Assembly: GCA_030641485.1 (NCBI GenBank) | Contig: DAOWHJ010000146.1 | Coordinates: forward strand, 1 to 8,471 | Source: Pseudomonadota bacterium | Lineage (GTDB): Bacteria > Desulfobacterota > Anaeroferrophillalia > Anaeroferrophillales > Tharpellaceae | DNA length: 8,471 nt | Direction of reading: 5' to 3' | In this document: positions 1 through 5,106 of the stretch, one piece after another | How the letters are laid out: each line of letters opens with the position of its first letter | How positions within the stretch are numbered: the stretch's first letter is position 1 | Made by a program: the position numbers and the translations under genes | Notes under the pieces: model-generated | The model's input: only the letters and a program-made list of their open reading frames with translations | What the model was told of the DNA's origin: nothing | Database searches by the model: none

Positions 1-516
1 AAAGCTTTTTTTCAATTGGAGCTGGAATTGTTTTAGTTCACTGCCCTGAAAGGCTTTACATATAAAGAAACCGCCTTTACTAAGGCGCTCAAGGCCAAGT
101 GTTAATGCCGCTTCGAGCATCGCAATTGAATTTGCCTGATCGGTAGCTTTAATCCCAGTTAGATTAGGGGCTAAATCGGAGACGACACCCGCGAATGGTG
201 GGCTTACCAAGGCATCAATCTGGGCCCCGGTTTCCGGGGCCAAAATGTCGGCAACCAAGGTCTTACAGGGTGGTGATTTGAGGTCGTAAATGGGTTGTAG
301 ATCAAGACCTAAAACGCTCCCGGAAGTTCCTACTTGTTGGGCGATATACTCCATCCAGCCGCCGGGGGCCGCCCCGAGCTCAAGGATTTTCTGGCCCTTT
401 TTGAAAACTCGAAAACGTTTGTCAATCTCTTCAAGCTTATAGATCGCTCGTGAACGTTTACCTTCACGTTTTGCTTGCATGTAGTAGTTGTCTTTACGAT
501 TAAATGCCATACTCAT
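1..516 (-). CDS. rlmE: 23S rRNA (uridine-2'-O)-methyltransferase RlmE/FtsJ, partial (C-terminus beyond left edge)
   Basis: This gene reads leftward off the window edge; 172 codons are visible against about 209 residues in E. coli RlmE, so roughly the last fifth is missing. RlmE methylates the 2'-O of a uridine in the A-loop of 23S rRNA (U2552 in E. coli) in the cytoplasm, using S-adenosylmethionine. What is seen: the N-terminal SRAIYKLEEID segment (residues 22-32), SAM-binding motif I LELGAAPGGW (45-54), VSDLAPN (112-118) and FFICKAFQG (150-158). Lys27, Asp114 and Lys154 match three residues of the family's K-D-K-E catalytic tetrad; the Glu would lie outside the window. The start is ATG at 516, with an in-frame ATG at 510 as an alternative; neither has a clear Shine-Dalgarno sequence. 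The gene is divergent from bioB with 39 bp between them. Identity is secure; the exact start is not. Confidence 0.93.
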   Translation of the reverse strand, partial: MSMAFNRKDNYYMQAKREGKRSRAIYKLEEIDKRFRVFKKGQKILELGAAPGGWMEYIAQQVGTSGSVLGLDLQPIYDLKSPPCKTLVADILAPETGAQIDALVSPPFAGVVSDLAPNLTGIKATDQANSIAMLEAALTLGLERLSKGGFFICKAFQGSELKQFQLQLKKSF

Positions 517-521
517 AAAAT
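493..521 (+). promoter_or_regulatory. Candidate sigma70-type promoter for bioBF
   Basis: A -35-like TTTACG (493-498, 4/6 matches) is followed after exactly 17 bp by a -10-like TAAAAT (516-521, 5/6 matches). This would start transcription near 528, about 28 nt before the bioB TTG codon and just upstream of its AAAGGA ribosome-binding site. The promoter lies inside the 5' end of the divergent rlmE gene, as it must because the spacer is only 39 bp. I see no BirA-type biotin operator (TTGTAAACC and its inverted copy) here. Identification is by eye from consensus match only. Confidence 0.4.
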
Positions 522-542
522 ATCATGTGAATCAAAAAAATG

Positions 543-548
543 AAAGGA
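543..548 (+). promoter_or_regulatory. Ribosome-binding site of bioB (supports the TTG start)
   Basis: AAAGGA ends 7 nt before the TTG at 556, which is normal spacing. The next in-frame ATG (613) has only a weak GAGAG-like element about 13 nt upstream. This favours TTG as the start, although residues 1-25 lie outside the recognisable BioB core, so the 613 start is not excluded. Confidence 0.55.
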
Positions 549-555
549 ATTTTCT

Positions 556-1605
556 TTGCAAACGAACAGTTCAAATAGAGTGTCAGGTAGTCTAGAGAGC
601 CCGCCGATCGATATGGTTGCGGCGTTGAGTTTATTGTTGCCGAGCATCTTGAATAGTGGAGAGGGAATTGGTGAAGAGCTTGCGCTTAAACTTGGGGATT
701 TACTTGGGCCCGATCTGCTATCCGTACTCGCCTTAAGTAACCAGCTTCGACGACACTTTTGTGGAACTGAAATTGCGCTCTGCGCAATAGTCAATGCCAA
801 ATCGGGTCGTTGTCCAGAGGATTGCGCCTATTGCGCGCAGTCAATATCCTACGATACCGGGGTTGAAACTTTTCCATTGATAAGTGTTGATGAGTTGGCA
901 GCACGGGTGCAAGCGGCGGCGGCCTGTGAAGTTGATAATTTTTCAATTGTAACCAGTGGGACGGCGGTTGAATGTGCTACAGAGCAGGAACAGATCGTTG
1001 CAATGTTGCAAGAAATTGCTGCGACCGGAGTAGCCCCATGTGCATCTTTGGGGTTTCTTGACCATGCCAGTGCCCGGCGCTATTGTGAAGCCGGACTTAA
1101 GCACTACCATCATAATTTAGAGACCTCGCGCTCATTTTTTGCGCAAATTTGTACAACTCACGATTATGATCGGGCAATTGCGACCGTGCAGACGGCTAAA
1201 GCTGCAGGTCTCTATGTTTGTAGCGGCGGTATCATGGGGCTTGGTGAGAGCTGGGCGCAGCGGGTGGAGTTGGCGTTGACCCTGCGGGTCCTTAAAGTTG
1301 ATTCGATCCCTTTAAATTTTCTCCTGCCAGTCAGGGGGACACCGCTAGAAAATCAGGCGGGATTGTCGCCGATGGAAGCACTGTTAACCATTGCTATGTT
1401 CCGGTTTGTCTGTCCTACGGTTGATATCAGGATCTGCGGCGGTCGGCAGCGGACTTTTGCTGATTTTCAATCTTTGCTTTTTGCGGCCGGGGCTAATGGT
1501 TTGATGGTGGGTAACTATTTGACGACCAGTGGGCGACAGTGGGCGGATGATAAGCTTTTGTTGGCTGATTGGAAGTTGTTTGATCAGGAAGCGGTAGTGA
1601 GATGA
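556..1605 (+). CDS. bioB: Biotin synthase BioB (radical SAM), variant cysteine set
   Basis: BioB inserts sulfur into dethiobiotin to make biotin, using a radical-SAM [4Fe-4S] cluster and an auxiliary iron-sulfur cluster as sulfur source. The protein is 349 aa, close to the 346 aa of the E. coli enzyme, when begun at TTG 556; GTG 580 and ATG 613 are alternatives. The radical-SAM motif CPEDCAYC supplies Cys86, Cys90 and Cys93. Other family landmarks are YHHNLETS (184-191), VCSGGIMGLGE (221-231) and IRICGGR (291-297). Of the classical auxiliary-cluster ligands (E. coli Cys97, Cys128, Cys188, Arg260), I align Ser130, Cys162, Cys222 and Arg292, so the first Cys is replaced by Ser. Extra cysteines sit at 76 (just before the radical-SAM loop), 199 (ICTTHD) and 294 (RICGG). 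This pattern resembles BioBs of anaerobes and suggests a different auxiliary cluster. The gene overlaps bioF by 4 nt. Confidence 0.95.
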   Translation: MQTNSSNRVSGSLESPPIDMVAALSLLLPSILNSGEGIGEELALKLGDLLGPDLLSVLALSNQLRRHFCGTEIALCAIVNAKSGRCPEDCAYCAQSISYDTGVETFPLISVDELAARVQAAAACEVDNFSIVTSGTAVECATEQEQIVAMLQEIAATGVAPCASLGFLDHASARRYCEAGLKHYHHNLETSRSFFAQICTTHDYDRAIATVQTAKAAGLYVCSGGIMGLGESWAQRVELALTLRVLKVDSIPLNFLLPVRGTPLENQAGLSPMEALLTIAMFRFVCPTVDIRICGGRQRTFADFQSLLFAAGANGLMVGNYLTTSGRQWADDKLLLADWKLFDQEAVVR

Positions 1606-2798
1606 GTAAGAGTATGTTGAGCAAATCGTTGCCGGTTGAACTTGGTATTGAGTTGGGCCAGCTTGAAGAGGATGGACAACTTCGTTTTTTAAGAACAATT
1701 GGCGGCCCGCAACAGGCTCATACAAGCTTGAATGGTCGGCCCGTTCTCTTGCTCTGTTCAAATAATTATTTAGGTTTCGCCAATCATCCAAAGTTGAGTG
1801 CTAAAGCATGTGCTGCAACCGAGACTTATGGTTGTTCCGCTGGGGCTTCACGCCTGATATCTGGGACTATGGCTCTCCACGTTGAGCTTGAAGAAAAGCT
1901 GGCGCTTTTTAAAAAGACCCCTAGAGCGTTGCTATTTAACAGTGGTTATGTTGCCAACTTGGCACTTTTGACCACCCTGGTTGGGGCTGGAGATGTTATC
2001 TATAGTGATGCCTTGAATCATGCCAGTATTGTCGATGGTTGTCGCTTGAGTCGGGCTCAGCTGAAGATTTATCGGCATGGGGATGTTGATCATCTTGGTG
2101 CCCTGCTGCGGGAGGGGGCTGCCAGTTTTAAGCGCCGTTTAATTGTGACCGACAGTGTCTTCAGTATGGATGGTGACATTGCTCCGTTGCCACAGATAGC
2201 CCGGTTGGCAAAAAAATATGATGCAGTTTTGATGGTTGATGATGCTCATGCGACTGGAGTCTTAGGTCGTGAGGGTCGGGGTTCGGCCGAACACTTTGGC
2301 TTGGACTATACCGATATCGATATTCAGATGGGGACTCTGGGTAAGGCCCTGGGCAGTTGTGGGGCTTATGTTGCCGGTGCGCCGCAGTTTATAGATTATC
2401 TGGTCAATAAGGCTCGTAGTTTCATTTACTCGACAGCGTTGCCTCCTGCGGCACTTGGAGCTTCACTGGCGGCAATCGATCTGCTTTTGGAAGAACCTGA
2501 GCATGTGCAACGTTTGAGATACTTGACCGGCTATTTTCGCCGGGGGCTTGAAGGTCTTGGAATTACAGTTGGTGATGATCCCACCCCAATTGTGCCGATA
2601 GTGGTTGGTGATCCGCATAAAACCATGGAATTGAGCGCCTGGTTTCTTGAACGTGGGGTTTTTATCCAGGGAATCCGGCCGCCAACGGTGGCCTCCGGGC
2701 AATCTTTGTTGCGGGTGACAATGAGTGCCGACCTGACTTCGGCAGACCTTGATCGAGTCATCGCCCTGATTGCTGAGCGGCGAGATGATTTTCTGTAG
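1602..2798 (+). CDS. bioF: 8-amino-7-oxononanoate synthase (KAPA synthase) BioF
   Basis: BioF is a PLP-dependent enzyme of the alpha-oxoamine synthase family. It condenses a pimeloyl thioester with L-alanine to give 8-amino-7-oxononanoate, the first step of biotin ring assembly. The protein is 398 aa, normal for the family. Visible landmarks are LLLCSNNYLGFANHP (49-63), GCSAGASRLISG (77-88), SDALNHASIVDG (135-146) with His140 placed to stack on PLP, VTDSVFSMDGDIAPL (182-196), VDDAHATG (212-219) giving the PLP-contacting Asp213 and His216, and GTLGKALGSCGAY (244-256), where Lys248 is the Schiff-base lysine. The start ATG overlaps the bioB TGA in an ATGA arrangement, implying translational coupling; ATG 1614 (Met5) is a weaker alternative. 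No bioA, bioD or bioC is present downstream, where rplM follows instead, so the rest of the pathway must lie elsewhere. Confidence 0.95.
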   Translation: MSKSMLSKSLPVELGIELGQLEEDGQLRFLRTIGGPQQAHTSLNGRPVLLLCSNNYLGFANHPKLSAKACAATETYGCSAGASRLISGTMALHVELEEKLALFKKTPRALLFNSGYVANLALLTTLVGAGDVIYSDALNHASIVDGCRLSRAQLKIYRHGDVDHLGALLREGAASFKRRLIVTDSVFSMDGDIAPLPQIARLAKKYDAVLMVDDAHATGVLGREGRGSAEHFGLDYTDIDIQMGTLGKALGSCGAYVAGAPQFIDYLVNKARSFIYSTALPPAALGASLAAIDLLLEEPEHVQRLRYLTGYFRRGLEGLGITVGDDPTPIVPIVVGDPHKTMELSAWFLERGVFIQGIRPPTVASGQSLLRVTMSADLTSADLDRVIALIAERRDDFL

Positions 2799-2864
2799 GG
2801 GGCCTTGGCAGAGTCTGAAAATATATTTTCTGGTTATCAGAATTCAAGAACCAGTAAAAAGAAC

Positions 2865-2893
2865 TTGACAATGATGGCCTGCTGTATTAGAAA
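2865..2893 (+). promoter_or_regulatory. Candidate promoter of rplM-rpsI
   Basis: A perfect TTGACA (2865-2870) is followed after 17 bp by TAGAAA (2888-2893, 4/6 matches to TATAAT); TATTAG at 2885 is an alternative -10 but with only 14 bp spacing. A start near 2900 would leave a leader of about 115 nt before rplM. It is the best promoter candidate I see in the 219-bp gap after bioF. Confidence 0.5.
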
Positions 2894-2956
2894 GTTCCCC
2901 TTCAAAATTGTTGCCCTAGGTAGACAGCGTTGGGCTTTAAGTTTTATGGTTGTAGT

Positions 2957-2999
2957 CCGGTTGCAGATAATTTTTCGAGAAGCAATCGGCTGTTTTTTT
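2957..2999 (+). terminator. Terminator-like hairpin in the rplM leader (possible attenuator)
   Basis: CCGGTTGC (2957-2964) pairs with GCAATCGG (2982-2989) over 8 bp, including one G-U pair, around a 17-nt loop. After CTG comes a run of seven T (2993-2999). The arrangement resembles a rho-independent terminator, yet it lies between the candidate rplM promoter and the gene. It could end bioBF readthrough, attenuate rplM-rpsI, or both. The large loop and the 3-nt offset of the T-run weaken the case. A smaller GCCC/GGGC pairing (2913-2916 with 2932-2935) lies upstream in the same leader. Confidence 0.4.
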
Positions 3000-3017
3000 C
3001 TGGAGAATAAGATAGTG

Positions 3018-3446
3018 ATGAAGACCTATGTAGCAAAACCTGGAGAGTTTGAGCAGAAATGGCATGTGGTTGATGCCCAAGGCCAGGTTCTTGGACGATT
3101 GGCTAGTGAAATAGCAACAGTTCTGCGGGGTAAAAATAAACCAATCTATACACCGCATGTTGATACTGGTGATTATGTTGTTGTTGTTAATGCGGCGGAT
3201 ATTCGTTTAACAGGAAACAAGCTTAAAGATAAAATTTATTACCATTATACCGGTTACGCGGGTGGTATTAAAGCGATCACCGCTGCCGAGCTTCTGGAGA
3301 AAAACCCGACCGAGCTTATTAATACAGCTGTGAAGGGGATGTTGCCAAAAAATAAATTGGGTCGTAAAATGTTGCAGAAACTGAAAATCTATGCTGGACC
3401 CGAGCATTCACATAAGGCGCAACAGCCAGTTAGCAAGAAGCTTTAA
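3018..3446 (+). CDS. rplM: 50S ribosomal protein L13 (uL13)
   Basis: L13 is an early-assembling protein of the large ribosomal subunit that binds 23S rRNA. From ATG 3018 it is 142 aa, identical in length to E. coli L13, and starts with the family's MKTYVAKP. Recognisable blocks are WHVVDAQGQVLGRLAS (15-30), YTPHVDTGDYVVVVNA (44-59), TGNK, YYHYTGYAGGIK (73-84), VKGMLPKNKLGR and KIYAGPEHSHKAQQP near the C-terminus. The frame is open upstream to 2805, but those extra 71 codons match nothing in L13 and contain the promoter and hairpin, so they are leader rather than protein. A GTG at 3015 directly precedes the ATG and is 9 nt from the TGGAG at 3001-3005, against 12 nt for the ATG, so either codon could initiate. 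It is followed by rpsI after 63 bp, the widespread rplM-rpsI pair. Confidence 0.96.
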   Translation: MKTYVAKPGEFEQKWHVVDAQGQVLGRLASEIATVLRGKNKPIYTPHVDTGDYVVVVNAADIRLTGNKLKDKIYYHYTGYAGGIKAITAAELLEKNPTELINTAVKGMLPKNKLGRKMLQKLKIYAGPEHSHKAQQPVSKKL

Positions 3447-3509
3447 AATTTAAGGTCTTTGGTAGCAAGTTCACTTAAAACACAGTAAAAATATATTTAG
3501 GATTTTGAT

Positions 3510-3902
3510 ATGAGTGCAACAAGGTATTATGCAACAGGTAAAAGAAAATCAGCGATTGCTAAGGTATGGCTGAGTGAGGGCAGTGGTGAAATCAAGGTTA
3601 ATGGCAAACCTGCTACAGACTATTTTACTATGGATGTAGCTCGCGAGCTGGTTTTCCAGCCTCTTTCCGTGACCGATTGCGTCAATAAATTTGATTTTAT
3701 GATTAAAGTGGTCGGTGGCGGTGTCGCCGGTCAGGCCGGGGCTGTGAGACATGGTATTACTAAGGCCTTGCAGGAGTATGACCCCGAGCTACGGGCTGTA
3801 CTAAAGAAAGCGGGTTTTGTGACCCGTGATGCGCGAATTAAGGAGCGCAAAAAATACGGCCAACGCGGCGCCCGAGCTCGCTACCAGTTCTCGAAACGTT
3901 AA
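3510..3902 (+). CDS. rpsI: 30S ribosomal protein S9 (uS9)
   Basis: S9 is a small-subunit head protein whose C-terminal tail reaches the P-site tRNA. The protein is 130 aa, as in E. coli. It shows the N-terminal YYATGKRKSAIAKVWL block (6-21), GGGVAGQAGAVRHGITKAL near the middle, and the basic C-terminus KAGFVTRDARIKERKKYG...RYQFSKR ending in the invariant Lys-Arg pair. The start ATG has TAGGA (3498-3502) 7 nt upstream. The 63-bp gap after rplM holds no terminator or convincing promoter, so both genes are probably on one transcript, which ends at the strong terminator just downstream. Confidence 0.96.
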   Translation: MSATRYYATGKRKSAIAKVWLSEGSGEIKVNGKPATDYFTMDVARELVFQPLSVTDCVNKFDFMIKVVGGGVAGQAGAVRHGITKALQEYDPELRAVLKKAGFVTRDARIKERKKYGQRGARARYQFSKR

Positions 3903-3932
3903 ATCGAATCTGGTAAGAGAAAAACTTACAGT

Positions 3933-3965
3933 AAAGGGAGGCCGCGAAAACGGCCTCCCTTTTTT
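3933..3965 (+). terminator. Rho-independent terminator after rpsI
   Basis: AAAGGGAGGCCG (3933-3944) pairs perfectly with CGGCCTCCCTTT (3951-3962), giving a 12-bp stem with a 6-nt CGAAAA loop. A run of six T (3960-3965) follows the GC-rich part of the stem. It lies 30 nt after the rpsI stop and only 26 nt before argC, so it should largely separate the ribosomal operon from argC. Confidence 0.93.
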
Positions 3966-3980
3966 CGTTTTCATGTAATT

Positions 3981-3985
3981 AGGAG
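3981..3985 (+). promoter_or_regulatory. Ribosome-binding site of argC (decides the GTG start)
   Basis: AGGAG lies 6 nt before the GTG at 3992. An ATG two bases earlier (3990) is also within reach, at 4 nt, but is followed at once by TGA, so it cannot begin ArgC. The GTG frame gives the expected MTKIRVAIIGASGYTG N-terminus. Confidence 0.8.
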
Positions 3986-3991
3986 AAAAAT

Positions 3992-5038
3992 GTGACAAAA
4001 ATAAGAGTTGCGATTATTGGGGCGAGTGGCTACACCGGGGTTGAGTTGATGCGCATATTGGCTGGCCATCCGCAGGTCGAGTTGACTGCGGTCACCTCGC
4101 GCCAGCATATTGGGGTTCCGGTGGCAGAACTCTTCCCCTCATTACGAGAGATTGTCAACCTTAAATTTATTGATAGCAAGGTTGAGGAAATTATCACCTT
4201 GGCTGATCTGGTTTTTACGGCGTTGCCGCATAAAGCCGCCATAGAGGTCGTTGCTGAACTTTATCAATCAGGTAAAAGAGTTGTTGATCTTAGTGCTGAC
4301 TATCGTTTTAGTGATCGGTCCCTCTATGAAAGCTGGTACCAACCTCATACCCAGCCGGAGTTATTGACTCAAGCGGTTTATGGCCTACCTGAGCTTTTTC
4401 GTTCGGCAATTCCCAAGGCCCGAATTGTTGGTAATCCGGGATGTTATCCGACCAGTGTGATTTTGCCTTTAGCTCCAATCTTGCCGCTTAATCTGATTGA
4501 ACGGCAGGCAACAATTGTGATCGATGCAAAATCAGGCACCAGTGGTGCGGGGCGCGGTCTTAGCCTGGGCTCGCTTTATTGCGAGGTTAATGAGAACTTT
4601 AAGCCCTATAAGGCCGGAAATCATCGCCATCAGCCGGAGATGGTGGAGCAGCTTAAACGGGTTTCCGGGATAGCGCCGGAACTACTCTTTGTTCCTCATC
4701 TGTTACCGGTTAGTCGTGGTATTCTTTCAACCATTTACCTTCCCCTGTCGCGAGATGTGGATATTAGCGAAATAGAAGAAGCGTTTAATAAGGCTTATGG
4801 AAATGAAATTTTTGTGCGGCTTCTGCCAGAGGGAGAGCTACCCTCTCTCAATGCGGTTCGGGGTAGTAATTATTGTGATATCGGTTATGTCCTGGCCTCG
4901 GATAAGCGTAGTTTGATTCTTTTTTCAGCAATTGACAACCTTGTCAAGGGGGCTGCCGGACAAGCCGTGCAGAATATGAACCTAATGTTAGAATTACCTG
5001 AAGCAACAGGTCTGGGTACGGTTTCCTTATTACCCTGA
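3992..5038 (+). CDS. argC: N-acetyl-gamma-glutamyl-phosphate reductase ArgC
   Basis: ArgC reduces N-acetyl-L-glutamyl 5-phosphate to the semialdehyde with NADPH, the third step of arginine/ornithine synthesis. The protein is 348 aa, typical for the long (type 1) family. The N-terminal NADP-binding loop is GASGYTG (10-16). The catalytic cysteine is Cys151 in GNPGCYPTS, and His213 in NHRHQPE is the expected general base. Other conserved stretches are VVDLSADYRF (97-106), SGTSGAGRG (181-189) and the C-terminal AIDNLVKGAAGQAVQN. The start is GTG, set by AGGAG. It follows the rpsI terminator by 26 nt, an order also familiar from Geobacter-like genomes. I see no convincing separate promoter, so expression may depend on readthrough or on a promoter I cannot recognise. 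No ARG box is evident. Other arg genes are absent from the window. Confidence 0.95.
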   Translation: MTKIRVAIIGASGYTGVELMRILAGHPQVELTAVTSRQHIGVPVAELFPSLREIVNLKFIDSKVEEIITLADLVFTALPHKAAIEVVAELYQSGKRVVDLSADYRFSDRSLYESWYQPHTQPELLTQAVYGLPELFRSAIPKARIVGNPGCYPTSVILPLAPILPLNLIERQATIVIDAKSGTSGAGRGLSLGSLYCEVNENFKPYKAGNHRHQPEMVEQLKRVSGIAPELLFVPHLLPVSRGILSTIYLPLSRDVDISEIEEAFNKAYGNEIFVRLLPEGELPSLNAVRGSNYCDIGYVLASDKRSLILFSAIDNLVKGAAGQAVQNMNLMLELPEATGLGTVSLLP

Positions 5039-5058
5039 TTTGTATAAAGTCATCATAG

Positions 5059-5087
5059 TTGACAGTTTGGACCTGACGCTGTATTGA
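5059..5087 (+). promoter_or_regulatory. Possible promoter upstream of ilvB
   Basis: TTGACA (5059-5064) is followed after 17 bp by TATTGA (5082-5087), only 3/6 to TATAAT; GATAAT (5086-5091) is a better -10 match but sits at 21 bp. Transcription from the first would leave a leader of barely 13 nt, just enough to hold the ribosome-binding site. With no terminator after argC, ilvBNC could instead be read from the argC transcript. Confidence 0.3.
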
Positions 5088-5093
5088 TAATTG

Positions 5094-5098
5094 AGGAG
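5094..5098 (+). promoter_or_regulatory. Ribosome-binding site of ilvB (decides the ATG 5107 start)
   Basis: AGGAG is 8 nt from ATG 5107 but only 2 nt from the upstream in-frame GTG 5101. Normal spacing therefore selects ATG 5107, which also gives the usual MKEISGAQ-like N-terminus. Confidence 0.75.
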
Positions 5099-5106
5099 AT
5101 GTGGTT

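Noticed and set aside
517..555. BirA-type biotin operator in the rlmE-bioB spacer
   Set aside because: No TTGTAAACC-like half-sites or other convincing inverted repeat; the TCATGTGA core pairs only over a few bases.
513..800. Minus-strand open frame opposite the start of bioB, and other antisense frames over bioB, bioF, rpsI, argC and ilvC
   Set aside because: They lie opposite well-recognised genes, show no family motifs, and are low-complexity or lack ribosome-binding sites; they are shadows of the real coding frames.
2830..2854. Hairpin CTGGTT/AACCAG just after bioF as a bioBF terminator
   Set aside because: A 6-bp stem with a 13-nt loop followed by TAAAAA rather than T's; it lacks the features of an intrinsic terminator.
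4932..4947. Perfect inverted repeat TTGACAA-CC-TTGTCAA
   Set aside because: It lies inside argC and encodes the conserved IDNLVKG stretch, so the palindrome is explained by codons; there is no T-run and no start nearby.
5014..5035. GGGTA/TACCC pairing at the end of argC as a terminator
   Set aside because: Only 5 bp with a 12-nt loop, within coding sequence and without a T-run.
5039..5106. Leader-peptide attenuator upstream of ilvB
   Set aside because: The gap is too short and contains no ORF rich in Ile, Val or Leu codons; the only tiny ORF (ATG 5099, Met-Trp-Leu-stop) begins directly against the AGGAG and could not be initiated normally.
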